Shown: positions 40,170 through 48,471, numbered from the stretch's first letter. The stretch: DNA of 64,000 nucleotides from Mycobacterium sp. (GCF_004298145.1 NZ_SCRH01000039.1:1-64000), one strand, 5' to 3'. Numbers and translations are program-made. The notes: generated from the sequence alone by a model not told the origin.

Positions 40170-41654
40170 ATGAGTGACGTGACAGCCTCGACGAACGGTG
40201 CCCCCGCGCAGTTCCTGGCGCTTAGTCACACCTCGCTGATGCATGGCTGGGTGCCGACGGTGATCCAGGTGCTGGCCGCCGTCGTGCTGATACTGGCGGC
40301 CGGCTGGCGGTCGCGTCGCTGGCGGACGGTGCGGATGCCCGCGGCCGCGCTGATCGGCGGAGCCGCGGCCTACCTGACGCACTGGTACATCGTCGACCAC
40401 GGGCTCTCCGAGGAACCGGCGCCGGCGGCGCTGTGGCTGTGGATCGCACTGACGGGTACGGCGGCGGCGGTGTTGGTTCTGGGATGGGGCAGCGCGCGCC
40501 GCTGGCGGCGTGGCGCGGCGGTGCTGGCGGTGCCGTTGTGCTTGCTCAGCGCGGCACTGGTGCTCAACCTGTGGGTGGGCTACTTCCCCACCGTCCAGTC
40601 CGCGTGGAGCCAGCTGACGTCCGGCCCGCTGCCCGACCAGACCGACCAGGCGACCGTTACCGCGATGGCCGCCAAGGGAACCCGACCACCCCACGGCACC
40701 GTGGTACCCGTCGCGATCCCCTCGGACGGGTCGCACTTCAAGCACCGCGGCGAGCTCGTCTACCTGCCGCCCGAATGGTTCGCCACTACCCCGCCGCCAC
40801 CGTTGCCGACCGTGATGATGATCGGCGGGCAGTTCAACACTCCGGCGGACTGGACGCGTGCGGGCGACGCGGTCAAGACGATCGATGATTTCGCGGCCGC
40901 GCACGACGGTAAGGCGCCGGTGTTGGTGTTCGTGGACTCCGGCGGCGCCTTCAACAACGACACCGAATGTGTCAACGGGGTTCGGGGCAACGCGGCCGAC
41001 CATCTCACCAAAGACGTCGTGCCTTATATGGTTTCGGCTTTCGGCGTCAGCCCGCACCGGTCCAACTGGGGTGTGGCGGGCTGGTCCATGGGTGGGACCT
41101 GCGCCGTCGATTTGACCGTCATGCATCCCGACATGTTCAGCGCGTTCGTCGATGTCGCCGGCGACTTCTTCCCGAACGCCGGCAACAAGGCCCAAACGAT
41201 CGCCAGGCTGTTCGGCGGAAACGCCGACGCCTGGGCGGCTTTCGATCCGACCACGGTGATCAGCCGGCACGGACCGTACCGCGACGTGGCCGGGTGGTTC
41301 GCGATTTCGTCGGACGGCCCGCGTGGAGCACACCGGGACGTCCAGCTGACCGACAGCGGCGCCATCCGGCTGGCCGGACGCGAGGCGGCCGCCAACCCCG
41401 CCAATCAGACCGCGGCCGCCTATTCGCTCTGTGCGCTCGGCCGCGCCAACGGAATCGACTGCGCCGTGGTCCCGCAGCCCGGCAGGCACGACTGGCCGTT
41501 CGCGGACCGGGTGTTCACGGCGGCGCTGCCCTGGCTGGCGGGCGCGCTGGGCACCCCGGGGGTTTCGCGGACGCCGTTGCCCGCCCCATCCGCGACCGCC
41601 CCCGGTGCCCCGGCGATCGTCGCGGCCAAGGACTCCAACACCTCGAGGCGTTAG
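40170..41654 (+). CDS. Membrane-anchored alpha/beta-hydrolase, esterase-D/antigen-85-like (Rv1639c type)
   Basis: 494 residues (about 489 in M. tuberculosis Rv1639c). Four N-terminal hydrophobic helices (about 30-50, 58-75, 88-108, 118-138) precede an extracytoplasmic alpha/beta-hydrolase domain (about 175-460). The nucleophile elbow is GWSMGG (about 305-310), a putative catalytic Asp lies in the VAGDFFPNAGN to SSDGPRG region, and the His in GRHDWPFADRVF (about 447) completes the triad. An Ala/Pro-rich tail follows. It is 78 bp after lysX on the same strand, as in M. tuberculosis, so it may act on lipids of the same pathway, for example as a lysyl-lipid or mycoloyl esterase; this is inference only. 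The substrate is unknown. Confidence 0.85.
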   Translation: MSDVTASTNGAPAQFLALSHTSLMHGWVPTVIQVLAAVVLILAAGWRSRRWRTVRMPAAALIGGAAAYLTHWYIVDHGLSEEPAPAALWLWIALTGTAAAVLVLGWGSARRWRRGAAVLAVPLCLLSAALVLNLWVGYFPTVQSAWSQLTSGPLPDQTDQATVTAMAAKGTRPPHGTVVPVAIPSDGSHFKHRGELVYLPPEWFATTPPPPLPTVMMIGGQFNTPADWTRAGDAVKTIDDFAAAHDGKAPVLVFVDSGGAFNNDTECVNGVRGNAADHLTKDVVPYMVSAFGVSPHRSNWGVAGWSMGGTCAVDLTVMHPDMFSAFVDVAGDFFPNAGNKAQTIARLFGGNADAWAAFDPTTVISRHGPYRDVAGWFAISSDGPRGAHRDVQLTDSGAIRLAGREAAANPANQTAAAYSLCALGRANGIDCAVVPQPGRHDWPFADRVFTAALPWLAGALGTPGVSRTPLPAPSATAPGAPAIVAAKDSNTSRR

Positions 41655-41666
41655 GCGCCATCAGCG

Positions 41667-41741
41667 CTACCTGAGGTGCGCGTCGAAGAAGGTCAGGATC
41701 CGCTGCCAGGCGTCCTCCGCCTGCGGTGTGGAATAGGCCAT
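41667..41741 (-). pseudogene. Remnant of a dienelactone-hydrolase-like gene (last 24 codons)
   Basis: On the minus strand, 41741-41667 reads MAYSTPQ then AEDAWQRILTFFDAHLR and a stop, which looks like the conserved C-terminal end of dienelactone-hydrolase-family proteins (..A..AW.R.L.FF..HL). Upstream, in frame, the similarity stops at once (GRRAG and CHLSG carry none) and the sequence runs into the TetR gene region. The rest of the gene is missing. The cut coincides with the left edge of the accessory island, so it probably marks an insertion or deletion junction. Confidence 0.55.
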
Positions 41742-41839
41742 ACCGGCGCGGCGCCCAGATAAATGACATCACCATGTCGCGGCCTCCCCAAGTATCGGTT
41801 CGACCACCGCGCGCTCAGACGGAGCGCAGACGGGCGGGA

Positions 41840-41887
41840 CGATACGCAAATATGGCAAACCGATAACGCCGTATCGCAGCGCGATGT
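41840..41887. promoter_or_regulatory. CGAT repeats at 21-bp spacing plus inverted repeat (candidate TetR operator)
   Basis: CGATAC (41840), CGATAA (41861) and CGATGT (41882) begin exactly 21 bp apart, two helical turns. The middle copy also forms an inverted repeat CGATA-N6-TATCG (41861-41876). The block lies directly upstream of the likely GTG start (41904) of the TetR-family gene. Autoregulation by that protein is the simplest reading. Confidence 0.4.
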
Positions 41888-41903
41888 CGGTATATTGTCC
41901 GCC

Positions 41904-42569
41904 GTGGATCCTCCCCGGCTGTTTCCCTATGAACCGCCCCCTCCGCCCGAGCCGTCACCCAAGGAGCGGATCCGCGACGCCGCCTTGAGCTGCTTCGCTG
42001 TTCGCGGCATCGCCGCCACGCCGCTGCGCGCGGTCGCCGAGACGGCCGAAGTGTCAATCGGGCTCGTGCAGCATCACTTCCACACCAAGGCCGCCCTAAT
42101 CGCCGCCGTCGATCAGTACGTGTTACAGGTGCTTAGTAAGGCACTGGAGTCGACAGCGCTACCCGAGCCGCCATCCGACGCGCTGGACGAAGCCGGGTAC
42201 CGACTGACCGCACTGATGGCCGAACGCACCGACGTAATCACCTACCTCGGGCGCGCGCTCGCCGAGGGTAGCGCGTTCGGGTCGGTCATCTTTAATGGCC
42301 TGGTGGGCATCAGTTCAGGCCAGGGCGACCAGTTCGTGAGGCAGGGCAACGCCCGACCCGACCTTGACCTTGATTGGGCGATGCTGAACCCGATTATTCT
42401 GCGCGTCGGCGCCATCATCTTGCATCCGTACATCGAGCTCTACCTAGGCAAGTCGTTCTTCACCGAGTCGCAGTTGCGGCGCTGGGATGCAGCCGTCACC
42501 AGCCTGATACGCCGAGGACACTTCGTCGAGCAGGCGGAACCCACGGACGGGGACATCATTGCCTGGTGA
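41904..42569 (+). CDS. TetR-family transcriptional regulator
   Basis: 221 residues from GTG 41904, the normal TetR size; the frame is open back to ATG 41763 (268 residues), but that part covers the candidate operator and has no protein-like character. The N-terminal helix-turn-helix (about 22-70) reads PKERIRDAALSCFAVRGIAATPLRAVAETAEVSIGLVQHHFHTKAAL. The C-terminal ligand domain (about 75-205) is not assignable to a subfamily. It is the first gene of the accessory island, 104 bp before the ThiF-nitroreductase gene on the same strand, so it is the likely regulator of that gene and perhaps of the next two. Its ligand is unknown; a product or precursor of the island pathway is plausible. Confidence 0.85.
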   Translation: MDPPRLFPYEPPPPPEPSPKERIRDAALSCFAVRGIAATPLRAVAETAEVSIGLVQHHFHTKAALIAAVDQYVLQVLSKALESTALPEPPSDALDEAGYRLTALMAERTDVITYLGRALAEGSAFGSVIFNGLVGISSGQGDQFVRQGNARPDLDLDWAMLNPIILRVGAIILHPYIELYLGKSFFTESQLRRWDAAVTSLIRRGHFVEQAEPTDGDIIAW

Positions 42570-42673
42570 CTGATGGGCGTCGGGGATGCCGGACGCCGAC
42601 GACATCGGAATTTTCGCCTGAGCGCTCCGGCTGACCCACCCGCCGGCCGGTCAGGTGCTATACACGAAACACC

Positions 42674-44800
42674 ATGGACAAGCCTGACGTAACCGCCTAC
42701 ACCGCGCAGGTTCTCGACCCCGATGAGTCCGACGACAGGGTGGCGTTGCAGCGGCTACGAGCCGATCCCAACATCGCGGTCATCGACCAGCTCGACGCGC
42801 AATTGGCCAGCCTGCACAGCCTTCGGCCACCACCGGATCCTAAGCTCCTCGGCGAAAGGGCCCGGTGGGCGAACTATCCCTGGCGGCGGGCAGTCGTAGC
42901 AGTGCTGGGCCCGCAGGGCTACCGCACGGTACGCCTGGACCGAAATCGCAATAACATCACCGCGCAAGAACAGGCCCGACTTTCCGCACTCCGCATCGGC
43001 GTCGCTGGCCTCAGCGTTGGGCACGTCATAGTGCACACGCTGGCTGCCCAGGGATTGTGCGGCCACCTTCGTCTGGCCGACTTCGATCACCTCGAACTAT
43101 CGAACCTAAATCGGGTGCCAGCCACCGTGTTCGACCTCGGGATCAACAAGGCCTATGTGGCGGCGCGTAGGGTCGCCGAGCTCGATCCCTATCTGACCCT
43201 CGAGGTCTTCGATGCCGGCCTCACGGTAGACACCGTCGATGTGTTCGTCGAAGGCCTGGACATCGTCATTGAGGAGTGCGATTCGCTTGATATGAAGGCC
43301 GCATTACGCCAGGCCGCCCGTGCCCGCGGCATTCCGGTGTTGATGGCTACCAGCGATCGTGGACTCGTCGATGTCGAACGCTTCGACAAAGAGCCGCTGC
43401 GCCCCCTTCTGCATGGTCTCCTGAGCGATCTCGACCTCGGGTTGCTTCCAGGCATGAGCAGTGGTGAAAAAGTTCGACACGTCCTGAGGCTCCTTGAGGC
43501 TGAACGATTGTCGCCTCGCGGGGCGGCGTCACTGATTGAGGTCGACCGCTCACTGACAACCTGGCCACAACTGGCCTCAGATGTCGTGTTGGGCGCGGCG
43601 GCCCTTGCAGAGGCCGTACGCAGGATCGGGCTCGGCGAATCACTACGCTCCGGTCGCACCCGTATCGATATCGGCTGGGCACTGAACCAACTCGACGAAC
43701 CCACCATGGACGAGCACCGCCCCCCGCCGACAGAGCGCCATGAAACAGCGCAGCTAGCGGGGATACCCGGTGTCATCGCCGCAGCGGCCGTGCGAGCCCC
43801 ATCCGGCGGAAACGTACAGCCATGGCATATCAACGCCACGCCCACCGACGTCACCATCGAGGTTGCCGTCCAACACACTTCAACGATGGACGTCGCATTC
43901 CGCGCCAGCGCCGTGGCTGTTGGCGCCGCGTTGTTGAACGCCAGAATCGCTGCTGCTGCTCACCACGTTCTGGGGCCTGCCACCGTCGCCGATCACATCG
44001 GCGGATCGCCGTTGCGTGCCACCCTGAAACTCAGCGACGGCACCAACCCGAAACTCGCCGAGCTCTATCAACCAATGCTTGATCGCGAAACCAACCGCCA
44101 CCAGGGAAGTCCCGAACCCATGGACGCCGCCGCGATCGCAGCCCTCAGCGCCGCAGCACAACAAGAAGGCGCCCGACTGCACCTGCTCACCGACAGAAAC
44201 GACATCGCAGACGCCGCAAAGGTCCTGGCCGCATCCGATCGCATCCGCTACCTGACACCGCACCTGCACAAAGAAATGATCTCCGAATTACGCTGGCCCG
44301 GCGACTCAGATCCCGACACGGGCATCGACATCCGCAGTCTCGAGCTAGAAGCCGGCGAATTGGCCGTACTCGGCATCCTGCGCCGCCCCGACGTCATGGC
44401 CCAGCTCACCCAATGGGACGCGGGCAGCGCGCTAGGCGAGCCCACCCGCGACCGCATACTCGCTAGTTCGGCGCTGGCCGTTATCAGCGTGCCTGGTCAT
44501 GGCCTTCGCCACTACGCCAAGGGCGGGTCGGCCGTCGAGCTGGTCTGGATCCTCGCCCAAAAACAAGGGCTATCGGTTCAACCGGTCTCGCCGGCCTTCC
44601 TCTACGCCCACAGCCGCCCCGATTTCGATGAATTGTCACCCCGCTTCGCCGACCCGTTAGCACAGTTGCAGCGCGACTTCCGAACTCTGACCAACACACC
44701 TGCCGGTGATTCAATCGTGCTGATATTGCGGATGGCTGCCGGGCCACCCGCATCCGTGCCGAGCCGCCGCAGCCTTGATCGGGCCCGGGTGCAGAGTTGA
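42674..44800 (+). CDS. moeY: ThiF-type adenylyltransferase / nitroreductase fusion (Rv1355c, MoeY family)
   Basis: 708 residues (715 in M. tuberculosis Rv1355c/MoeY). The N-terminal half is a ThiF/E1-like domain (about 95-340): glycine-rich VAGLSVGHVIVHTLAAQGL, DFDHLELSNLNRVPATVFDLGINKAYVA with the metal Asp and Arg, and IEECDSLDMK. It should adenylate a carboxylate. The C-terminal half (about 355-690) is a nitroreductase-like flavin domain starting AAVRAPSGGNVQPWHI and including VISVPGHGLRHYAKGG. No E1-type catalytic Cys position is obvious. The name MoeY suggests molybdopterin synthesis, but there is no direct evidence; the domain pair resembles tailoring enzymes for small molecules or peptides. 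Codons such as TTA, ATA and CTA, rare nearby, appear here, suggesting transfer. It is followed by the GGDEF-EAL gene, its partner also in M. tuberculosis. Confidence 0.82.
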   Translation: MDKPDVTAYTAQVLDPDESDDRVALQRLRADPNIAVIDQLDAQLASLHSLRPPPDPKLLGERARWANYPWRRAVVAVLGPQGYRTVRLDRNRNNITAQEQARLSALRIGVAGLSVGHVIVHTLAAQGLCGHLRLADFDHLELSNLNRVPATVFDLGINKAYVAARRVAELDPYLTLEVFDAGLTVDTVDVFVEGLDIVIEECDSLDMKAALRQAARARGIPVLMATSDRGLVDVERFDKEPLRPLLHGLLSDLDLGLLPGMSSGEKVRHVLRLLEAERLSPRGAASLIEVDRSLTTWPQLASDVVLGAAALAEAVRRIGLGESLRSGRTRIDIGWALNQLDEPTMDEHRPPPTERHETAQLAGIPGVIAAAAVRAPSGGNVQPWHINATPTDVTIEVAVQHTSTMDVAFRASAVAVGAALLNARIAAAAHHVLGPATVADHIGGSPLRATLKLSDGTNPKLAELYQPMLDRETNRHQGSPEPMDAAAIAALSAAAQQEGARLHLLTDRNDIADAAKVLAASDRIRYLTPHLHKEMISELRWPGDSDPDTGIDIRSLELEAGELAVLGILRRPDVMAQLTQWDAGSALGEPTRDRILASSALAVISVPGHGLRHYAKGGSAVELVWILAQKQGLSVQPVSPAFLYAHSRPDFDELSPRFADPLAQLQRDFRTLTNTPAGDSIVLILRMAAGPPASVPSRRSLDRARVQS

Positions 44801-44903
44801 GTGGTTCGTTTTCTGGATCGTCCTGCCGATGTAGTCCGGCGAAGATGCTTGACGCGCTACGCAATGCGCGCCATCAGGGCCCTTTACAGCTACGGTAAGG
44901 GCA

Positions 44904-46817
44904 ATGTCGGGCACCTTGGACCACCTGGTCACTGCGGCCGCCGCCGAGTTGATGGCGGCCACCGCAGCTGACTCTGCAGCGATCAGTCAACGGGTGCTCC
45001 ACGACTTGGTCAGCCACTTCGGGGTGGACTTCAGCTTCCTGCGCCACAACGATCACGCGATCCACGCGACGGTGCTCGTCGCCGAATGGCCGCAGCGCCC
45101 GGATGTTCCGGAGCCCGACCCGATCGGTGTTGTCTATTTCGCCGGCGCCGACTCGGTCTTCGCCAGGGCCGAACACCTCAAAGTGCCCGAGGTTGTACGT
45201 CCCGAGCCGGAAACTGCCGACTATCAACGCAATATCGAAGAGGGCACCGGGTTTCCTGCGGTCACCCTGGCCGCCGTACCGCTAGTGTCGGGGGACATCA
45301 CCACCGGGACGTTGGCCTTCGTCAAGCTCGGAGACCGCGAATGGCTTCCAGAAGAACTCAACGCGCTGCAGGCGATTGCCGCGCTGTTCGCGCAACTGCA
45401 GGGCCGCACCGTCGCCGAAGAGCGACTCCACTATCTCGCACAACATGATGACCTCACCGGCCTCCTCAACCGCAGGGCGCTGATCGAGTACCTGGACCAG
45501 CGGCTGGCCGAGGGGCAGCCCGGCTCGGTTTCGGTAGTGTTCCTTGCCTTGGACCGCTTCAAGGTCATCAACGATCACCTTGGTCAAAACGCCGGCGACC
45601 GGTTCATCGAGACTTTTGCCAAAATGCTGCGTGAGGCCACCGATGTTCCCTCCGTCATCGCCCGCTTCGGCGGTGATGAATTCGTCGTCCTGCCAGCCGC
45701 ATCGATGGATGTCGAAGCTGCCGAAGTGTTCGCTCGGTCGCTACACAGACGAGTCGACCAGCAGGTCATGATCGACGGTGAAATGCTCAGTCGCACTGTC
45801 AGTATCGGTGTCGCCGCGGGTCTACCGGGACATGACAGCACTTCGGATCTACTCCACCGAGTCGATCTGGCCACCCGGTCCGCCAAGAGTTCCGGCGGAA
45901 ACAAGGTCGCAACGTTCAGCCCGGGAATGTCTCGAACAGATACGATCCGCAACGACATCGAGCTGCATCTGCAAGGGATGATCGATGGTGACAGCGGCGC
46001 CCTGATGCTGCATTACCTCCCGGAGTTCGACATGCGCACCGGCGAGATCCTCGGCGCCGAGGCATTAATCCGTTGGCAACACCCAAATCTCGGCCTACTG
46101 ATGCCCGATTCGTTCATCCCCGTGGTCGAATCCGTCAATTTGGGTGCCAAACTCGGCCGCCACATCATGCGTTCGGCGTGTGCGCAGTTTGCGCTGTGGC
46201 AATCACACGGCGTCGGGCACGGCACGGTGCTGCGTATCAACGTCTCGCCCGTGCAACTCGTCACCGATGGCATCGTCGACACGGTAGCGACAACCCTCGA
46301 CGAGTTCGGCCTCGATCCCAACTCGGTATGTCTAGAAATCACCGAAAGCGTTGTGGTCCAGGACATCGACGCCACACGTAGAACGCTCTTCGGTTTGAAG
46401 GACATTGGGGTAAAGATAGCCATCGACGACTTCGGTACCGGCTACAGTGTGCTGACGTATCTGAAATCGCTCCCCGTCGACACACTCAAGATCGACAAGG
46501 GCTTTGTCCTCAATCTCGACACCAACGCCGGCGATCTGGCGATCGTACGCTCCACTATGGCCCTAGCGGACGCCTTCGGCCTGAACGCCGTCGCGGAAGG
46601 CGTCGAAACGGTAGCGGCGGCCAAGATGCTGCTCGAACTGGGGTGCTATCGGGCGCAAGGCTTTCTGCTGTCCCGCTCGCTAGACAGCGCGGCAATGGAG
46701 GCGCTGCTCGCGCGACGCGTCATACCCATGGACTTCTCCGACGGGCCGGCCGCGCCACCGGACAATGGGCCTACGGGAGAGAAGGTGGTTCAGATCCGCG
46801 GGCAGCGAAGGCTGTAA
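44904..46817 (+). CDS. GAF-GGDEF-EAL c-di-GMP signalling protein (Rv1354c type)
   Basis: 637 residues (about 623 in M. tuberculosis Rv1354c). GAF sensor about 15-175; GGDEF about 180-345; EAL about 365-615. The EAL domain has its full catalytic set: EAL at 386-388, INVSPVQL, LEITES, IDDFGTG, LKIDKG, AEGVET and RAQGF, so phosphodiesterase activity is likely. The GGDEF signature is intact (256-260), but the first metal-binding Asp of the DxDxFK motif is Ala215 (FLALDRFK) and the usual GHxxGD is GQNAGD, so cyclase activity may be lost or weak. No membrane segment. ATG 44904 follows a TACGGT -10-like element by 7 nt, so the mRNA may be leaderless. Lies 103 bp after the ThiF-nitroreductase gene. 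Confidence 0.9.
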   Translation: MSGTLDHLVTAAAAELMAATAADSAAISQRVLHDLVSHFGVDFSFLRHNDHAIHATVLVAEWPQRPDVPEPDPIGVVYFAGADSVFARAEHLKVPEVVRPEPETADYQRNIEEGTGFPAVTLAAVPLVSGDITTGTLAFVKLGDREWLPEELNALQAIAALFAQLQGRTVAEERLHYLAQHDDLTGLLNRRALIEYLDQRLAEGQPGSVSVVFLALDRFKVINDHLGQNAGDRFIETFAKMLREATDVPSVIARFGGDEFVVLPAASMDVEAAEVFARSLHRRVDQQVMIDGEMLSRTVSIGVAAGLPGHDSTSDLLHRVDLATRSAKSSGGNKVATFSPGMSRTDTIRNDIELHLQGMIDGDSGALMLHYLPEFDMRTGEILGAEALIRWQHPNLGLLMPDSFIPVVESVNLGAKLGRHIMRSACAQFALWQSHGVGHGTVLRINVSPVQLVTDGIVDTVATTLDEFGLDPNSVCLEITESVVVQDIDATRRTLFGLKDIGVKIAIDDFGTGYSVLTYLKSLPVDTLKIDKGFVLNLDTNAGDLAIVRSTMALADAFGLNAVAEGVETVAAAKMLLELGCYRAQGFLLSRSLDSAAMEALLARRVIPMDFSDGPAAPPDNGPTGEKVVQIRGQRRL

Positions 46818-46890
46818 TCGGCGCTTACGGGCAGCCTTGAAACAGGTGTTAGTACGACGGAGTCTTGTTGTCGAGCTACCGTTCGTCACC

Positions 46891-46910
46891 GCTGGACACG
46901 AGCGTCCAGC
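46891..46910. repeat. Inverted repeat after the GGDEF-EAL gene
   Basis: GCTGGAC-ACGAGC-GTCCAGC is a perfect 7-bp inverted repeat, 73 bp past the GGDEF-EAL stop and 174 bp past the convergent GNAT-like gene stop. There is no T-run on either strand. It may serve as a shared weak terminator. The rest of the 266-bp gap shows no gene. Confidence 0.4.
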
Positions 46911-47083
46911 TTGGGGTGAATCGTCGTTCCAACGCGGTGTAGTCGATGCCCGGCACGCCTAGCCTGTCCCGGGAGGGAACGCGGCGAGACGGCGACTCGA
47001 CTCGCTGCTTCCACATCATCTCGCACGAGACGACTTCATCGGTGACGGTTCGCGTGACTGCCGCCGCATCGACGTGATTTCTC

Positions 47084-47800
47084 CTAAGCCGAAATGCGGT
47101 TGAGGATTTCGGCGTTCTCGGCGCACATCAGCTTGAATTGTCCCGGCTCGGCATGGGTGGAAAGGGTGCGACGATCCCACCACATCACTTTGGTTCGGTA
47201 GTTCTCATTGGGATAGGCCGCTGCCGGTACGCGTGCGGCCACGACGCCTCCGGAGGATTGCCATTGCTCGAGCACATGGGCCGCCGCGGTTGCCATCACG
47301 AATTGAGCACCCAGCAGCGTCATCGTCGGCAGGGCGGTGCGGGCCAGCACTCGAGAGAGCGACTGATTGCCGTATTCGCGGGAATCGGCCCAGGCGCTTT
47401 TCACCTCCACGACACCGAAGGGAAGCCGGTTGGCGATCATATGCCGAAGCAGGGCAAGGCCCGGGTTACCCGCCCACTCCACGAGAGCGTGGGAATCCTC
47501 CGGCGTGCGCAAGGGCCCCACGACACGGGTCCCCCCGACCACGCGCCCCTGCGGGTCGAGCGCGGCAAAGAACAGCGCCGTGTCGACACCATCCTGGATA
47601 GCGTCGACGTCGAGCACCCAATCCAACCCGTGCCTTCGATAGCTGTGTAGCGCGCCCTCGAGGTATTGATTCCACAGATCAGGTTCCGCCTTCGGCGTGG
47701 CCGCGACCACCCAACATCCCGTCGCGTGGTCGCGCCAGCCGGACCCGCTCTCCGACCACGGGTCGCCAAACACTCTTGCGTCGAGCTGAGCCGCTTCCAT
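47084..47800 (-). CDS. GNAT/LuxI-fold protein, possible N-acyl-amino-acid or autoinducer synthase relative
   Basis: 238 residues from ATG 47800, chosen because GGAGGT lies 6 nt upstream (47812-47807); ATG 47818 is upstream of that site. Not assigned to a named family with certainty. The pattern fits the acyl-homoserine-lactone-synthase/FeeM branch of the GNAT fold: Arg-rich YRRHGLDW (54-61), DVDAIQDGVD (64-73), a strand pair with GRVVGGTRVVGPL (85-97), then EVKSAWAD (132-139), in the place of the E-x-S-R motif of LuxI proteins, and GAQFVMATAAAHVLEQW (164-180). The E-x-S-R Arg is absent (EVKSAW), so substrate use may differ from LuxI. It converges on the GGDEF-EAL gene and has a 373-bp AT-rich region upstream. 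A plain acetyltransferase remains possible. Confidence 0.6.
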   Translation of the reverse strand: MEAAQLDARVFGDPWSESGSGWRDHATGCWVVAATPKAEPDLWNQYLEGALHSYRRHGLDWVLDVDAIQDGVDTALFFAALDPQGRVVGGTRVVGPLRTPEDSHALVEWAGNPGLALLRHMIANRLPFGVVEVKSAWADSREYGNQSLSRVLARTALPTMTLLGAQFVMATAAAHVLEQWQSSGGVVAARVPAAAYPNENYRTKVMWWDRRTLSTHAEPGQFKLMCAENAEILNRISA

Positions 47801-48173
47801 TGGTGTACCTCCACTCATTTACCGCGCGATCCAAGCTAATTGTTTTCTACGGGTCGTGAATCATCTCGTAATTTGACTCGCGACAAATAACCATGGTGAT
47901 TGTGACATAAGTAGCAAATTGCGAGCCCGCAGCGCGGCAGAAACTTGCAAATCGCGTTTGGGCAGCGGCGCATGGGATTTGGCGAATAGCGCGGCTACTC
48001 TTCAGTAACCACGGCCGGTGCCCGGTTTATGGTTAACGTCCGTCCGCGCTCAAGCACGGGAAATGCGACGTGCAGCGACGAATCCGCCGCAATCTCGGTG
48101 CAGCGAATATGGATGCCGAACACTGACAACGGATGTTGCCTATTCCGACCGCCAGGCGCAGTAACGTGACGGC
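47801..48173. other. AT-rich intergenic region with a long inverted repeat
   Basis: This 373-bp divergent gap has a clearly lower GC content than its surroundings and no plausible gene. CTCGTAATTTG (47865-47875) and CAAATTGCGAG (47915-47925) form an 11-bp inverted repeat with one mismatch, 39 bp apart, 65-125 bp upstream of the GNAT-like start. At the right end TAACGT (48162-48167) is a likely -10 for the next gene. It forms the right boundary of the accessory island. Confidence 0.6.
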
Positions 48174-48419
48174 ATGCCCGACGAACCGACCGCGCCCGGC
48201 GCCACCGATTCCGGATACGACGACGCCGGAGTGCCGACGTTCGAGTCCGTGCGCGACAAGATCGAGGCTCGGTACGCGACGGCGCAGGGCGCCGCCGAGC
48301 TCGATGCGGAGTCACCCGAGGGCCGGTCGGCCGAGGAACAGTACGACGAACGCCGGCGCGCCGCCGCCGAGCGGCTGGCCCAGATCCGCGAGTCGATGCA
48401 ACCGGGCCACGATACCTGA
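48174..48419 (+). CDS. Small conserved hypothetical protein (Rv1638A type)
   Basis: 81 residues, very acidic at the N-terminus (MPDEPTAPGATDSGYDDAG) and helical and charged at the C-terminus (SAEEQYDERRRAAAERLAQIRESM). It matches in size and place the small gene next to uvrA in M. tuberculosis (Rv1638A). ATG 48174 lies 7 nt after a TAACGT -10 element, which predicts a leaderless mRNA and supports the start. No signal peptide, membrane segment or known domain. Function unknown. Confidence 0.8.
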   Translation: MPDEPTAPGATDSGYDDAGVPTFESVRDKIEARYATAQGAAELDAESPEGRSAEEQYDERRRAAAERLAQIRESMQPGHDT

Positions 48420-48471
48420 GCGGCGCACGTCGTCATCCTTCAGGGCCTACCAGAGTTCTTGCCCGACAAGG

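Noticed and set aside
38220..41489. 1089-residue open frame antisense to lysX and the esterase gene
   Set aside because: It is a GC-rich shadow: low-complexity His/Gly/Arg/Gln composition, no domain, fully antisense to two strongly supported genes.
42674..44800. Firm assignment of the ThiF-nitroreductase protein to molybdopterin synthesis
   Set aside because: The name MoeY is only an inherited annotation; no molybdenum-cofactor gene is nearby and the nitroreductase domain has no known part in that pathway.
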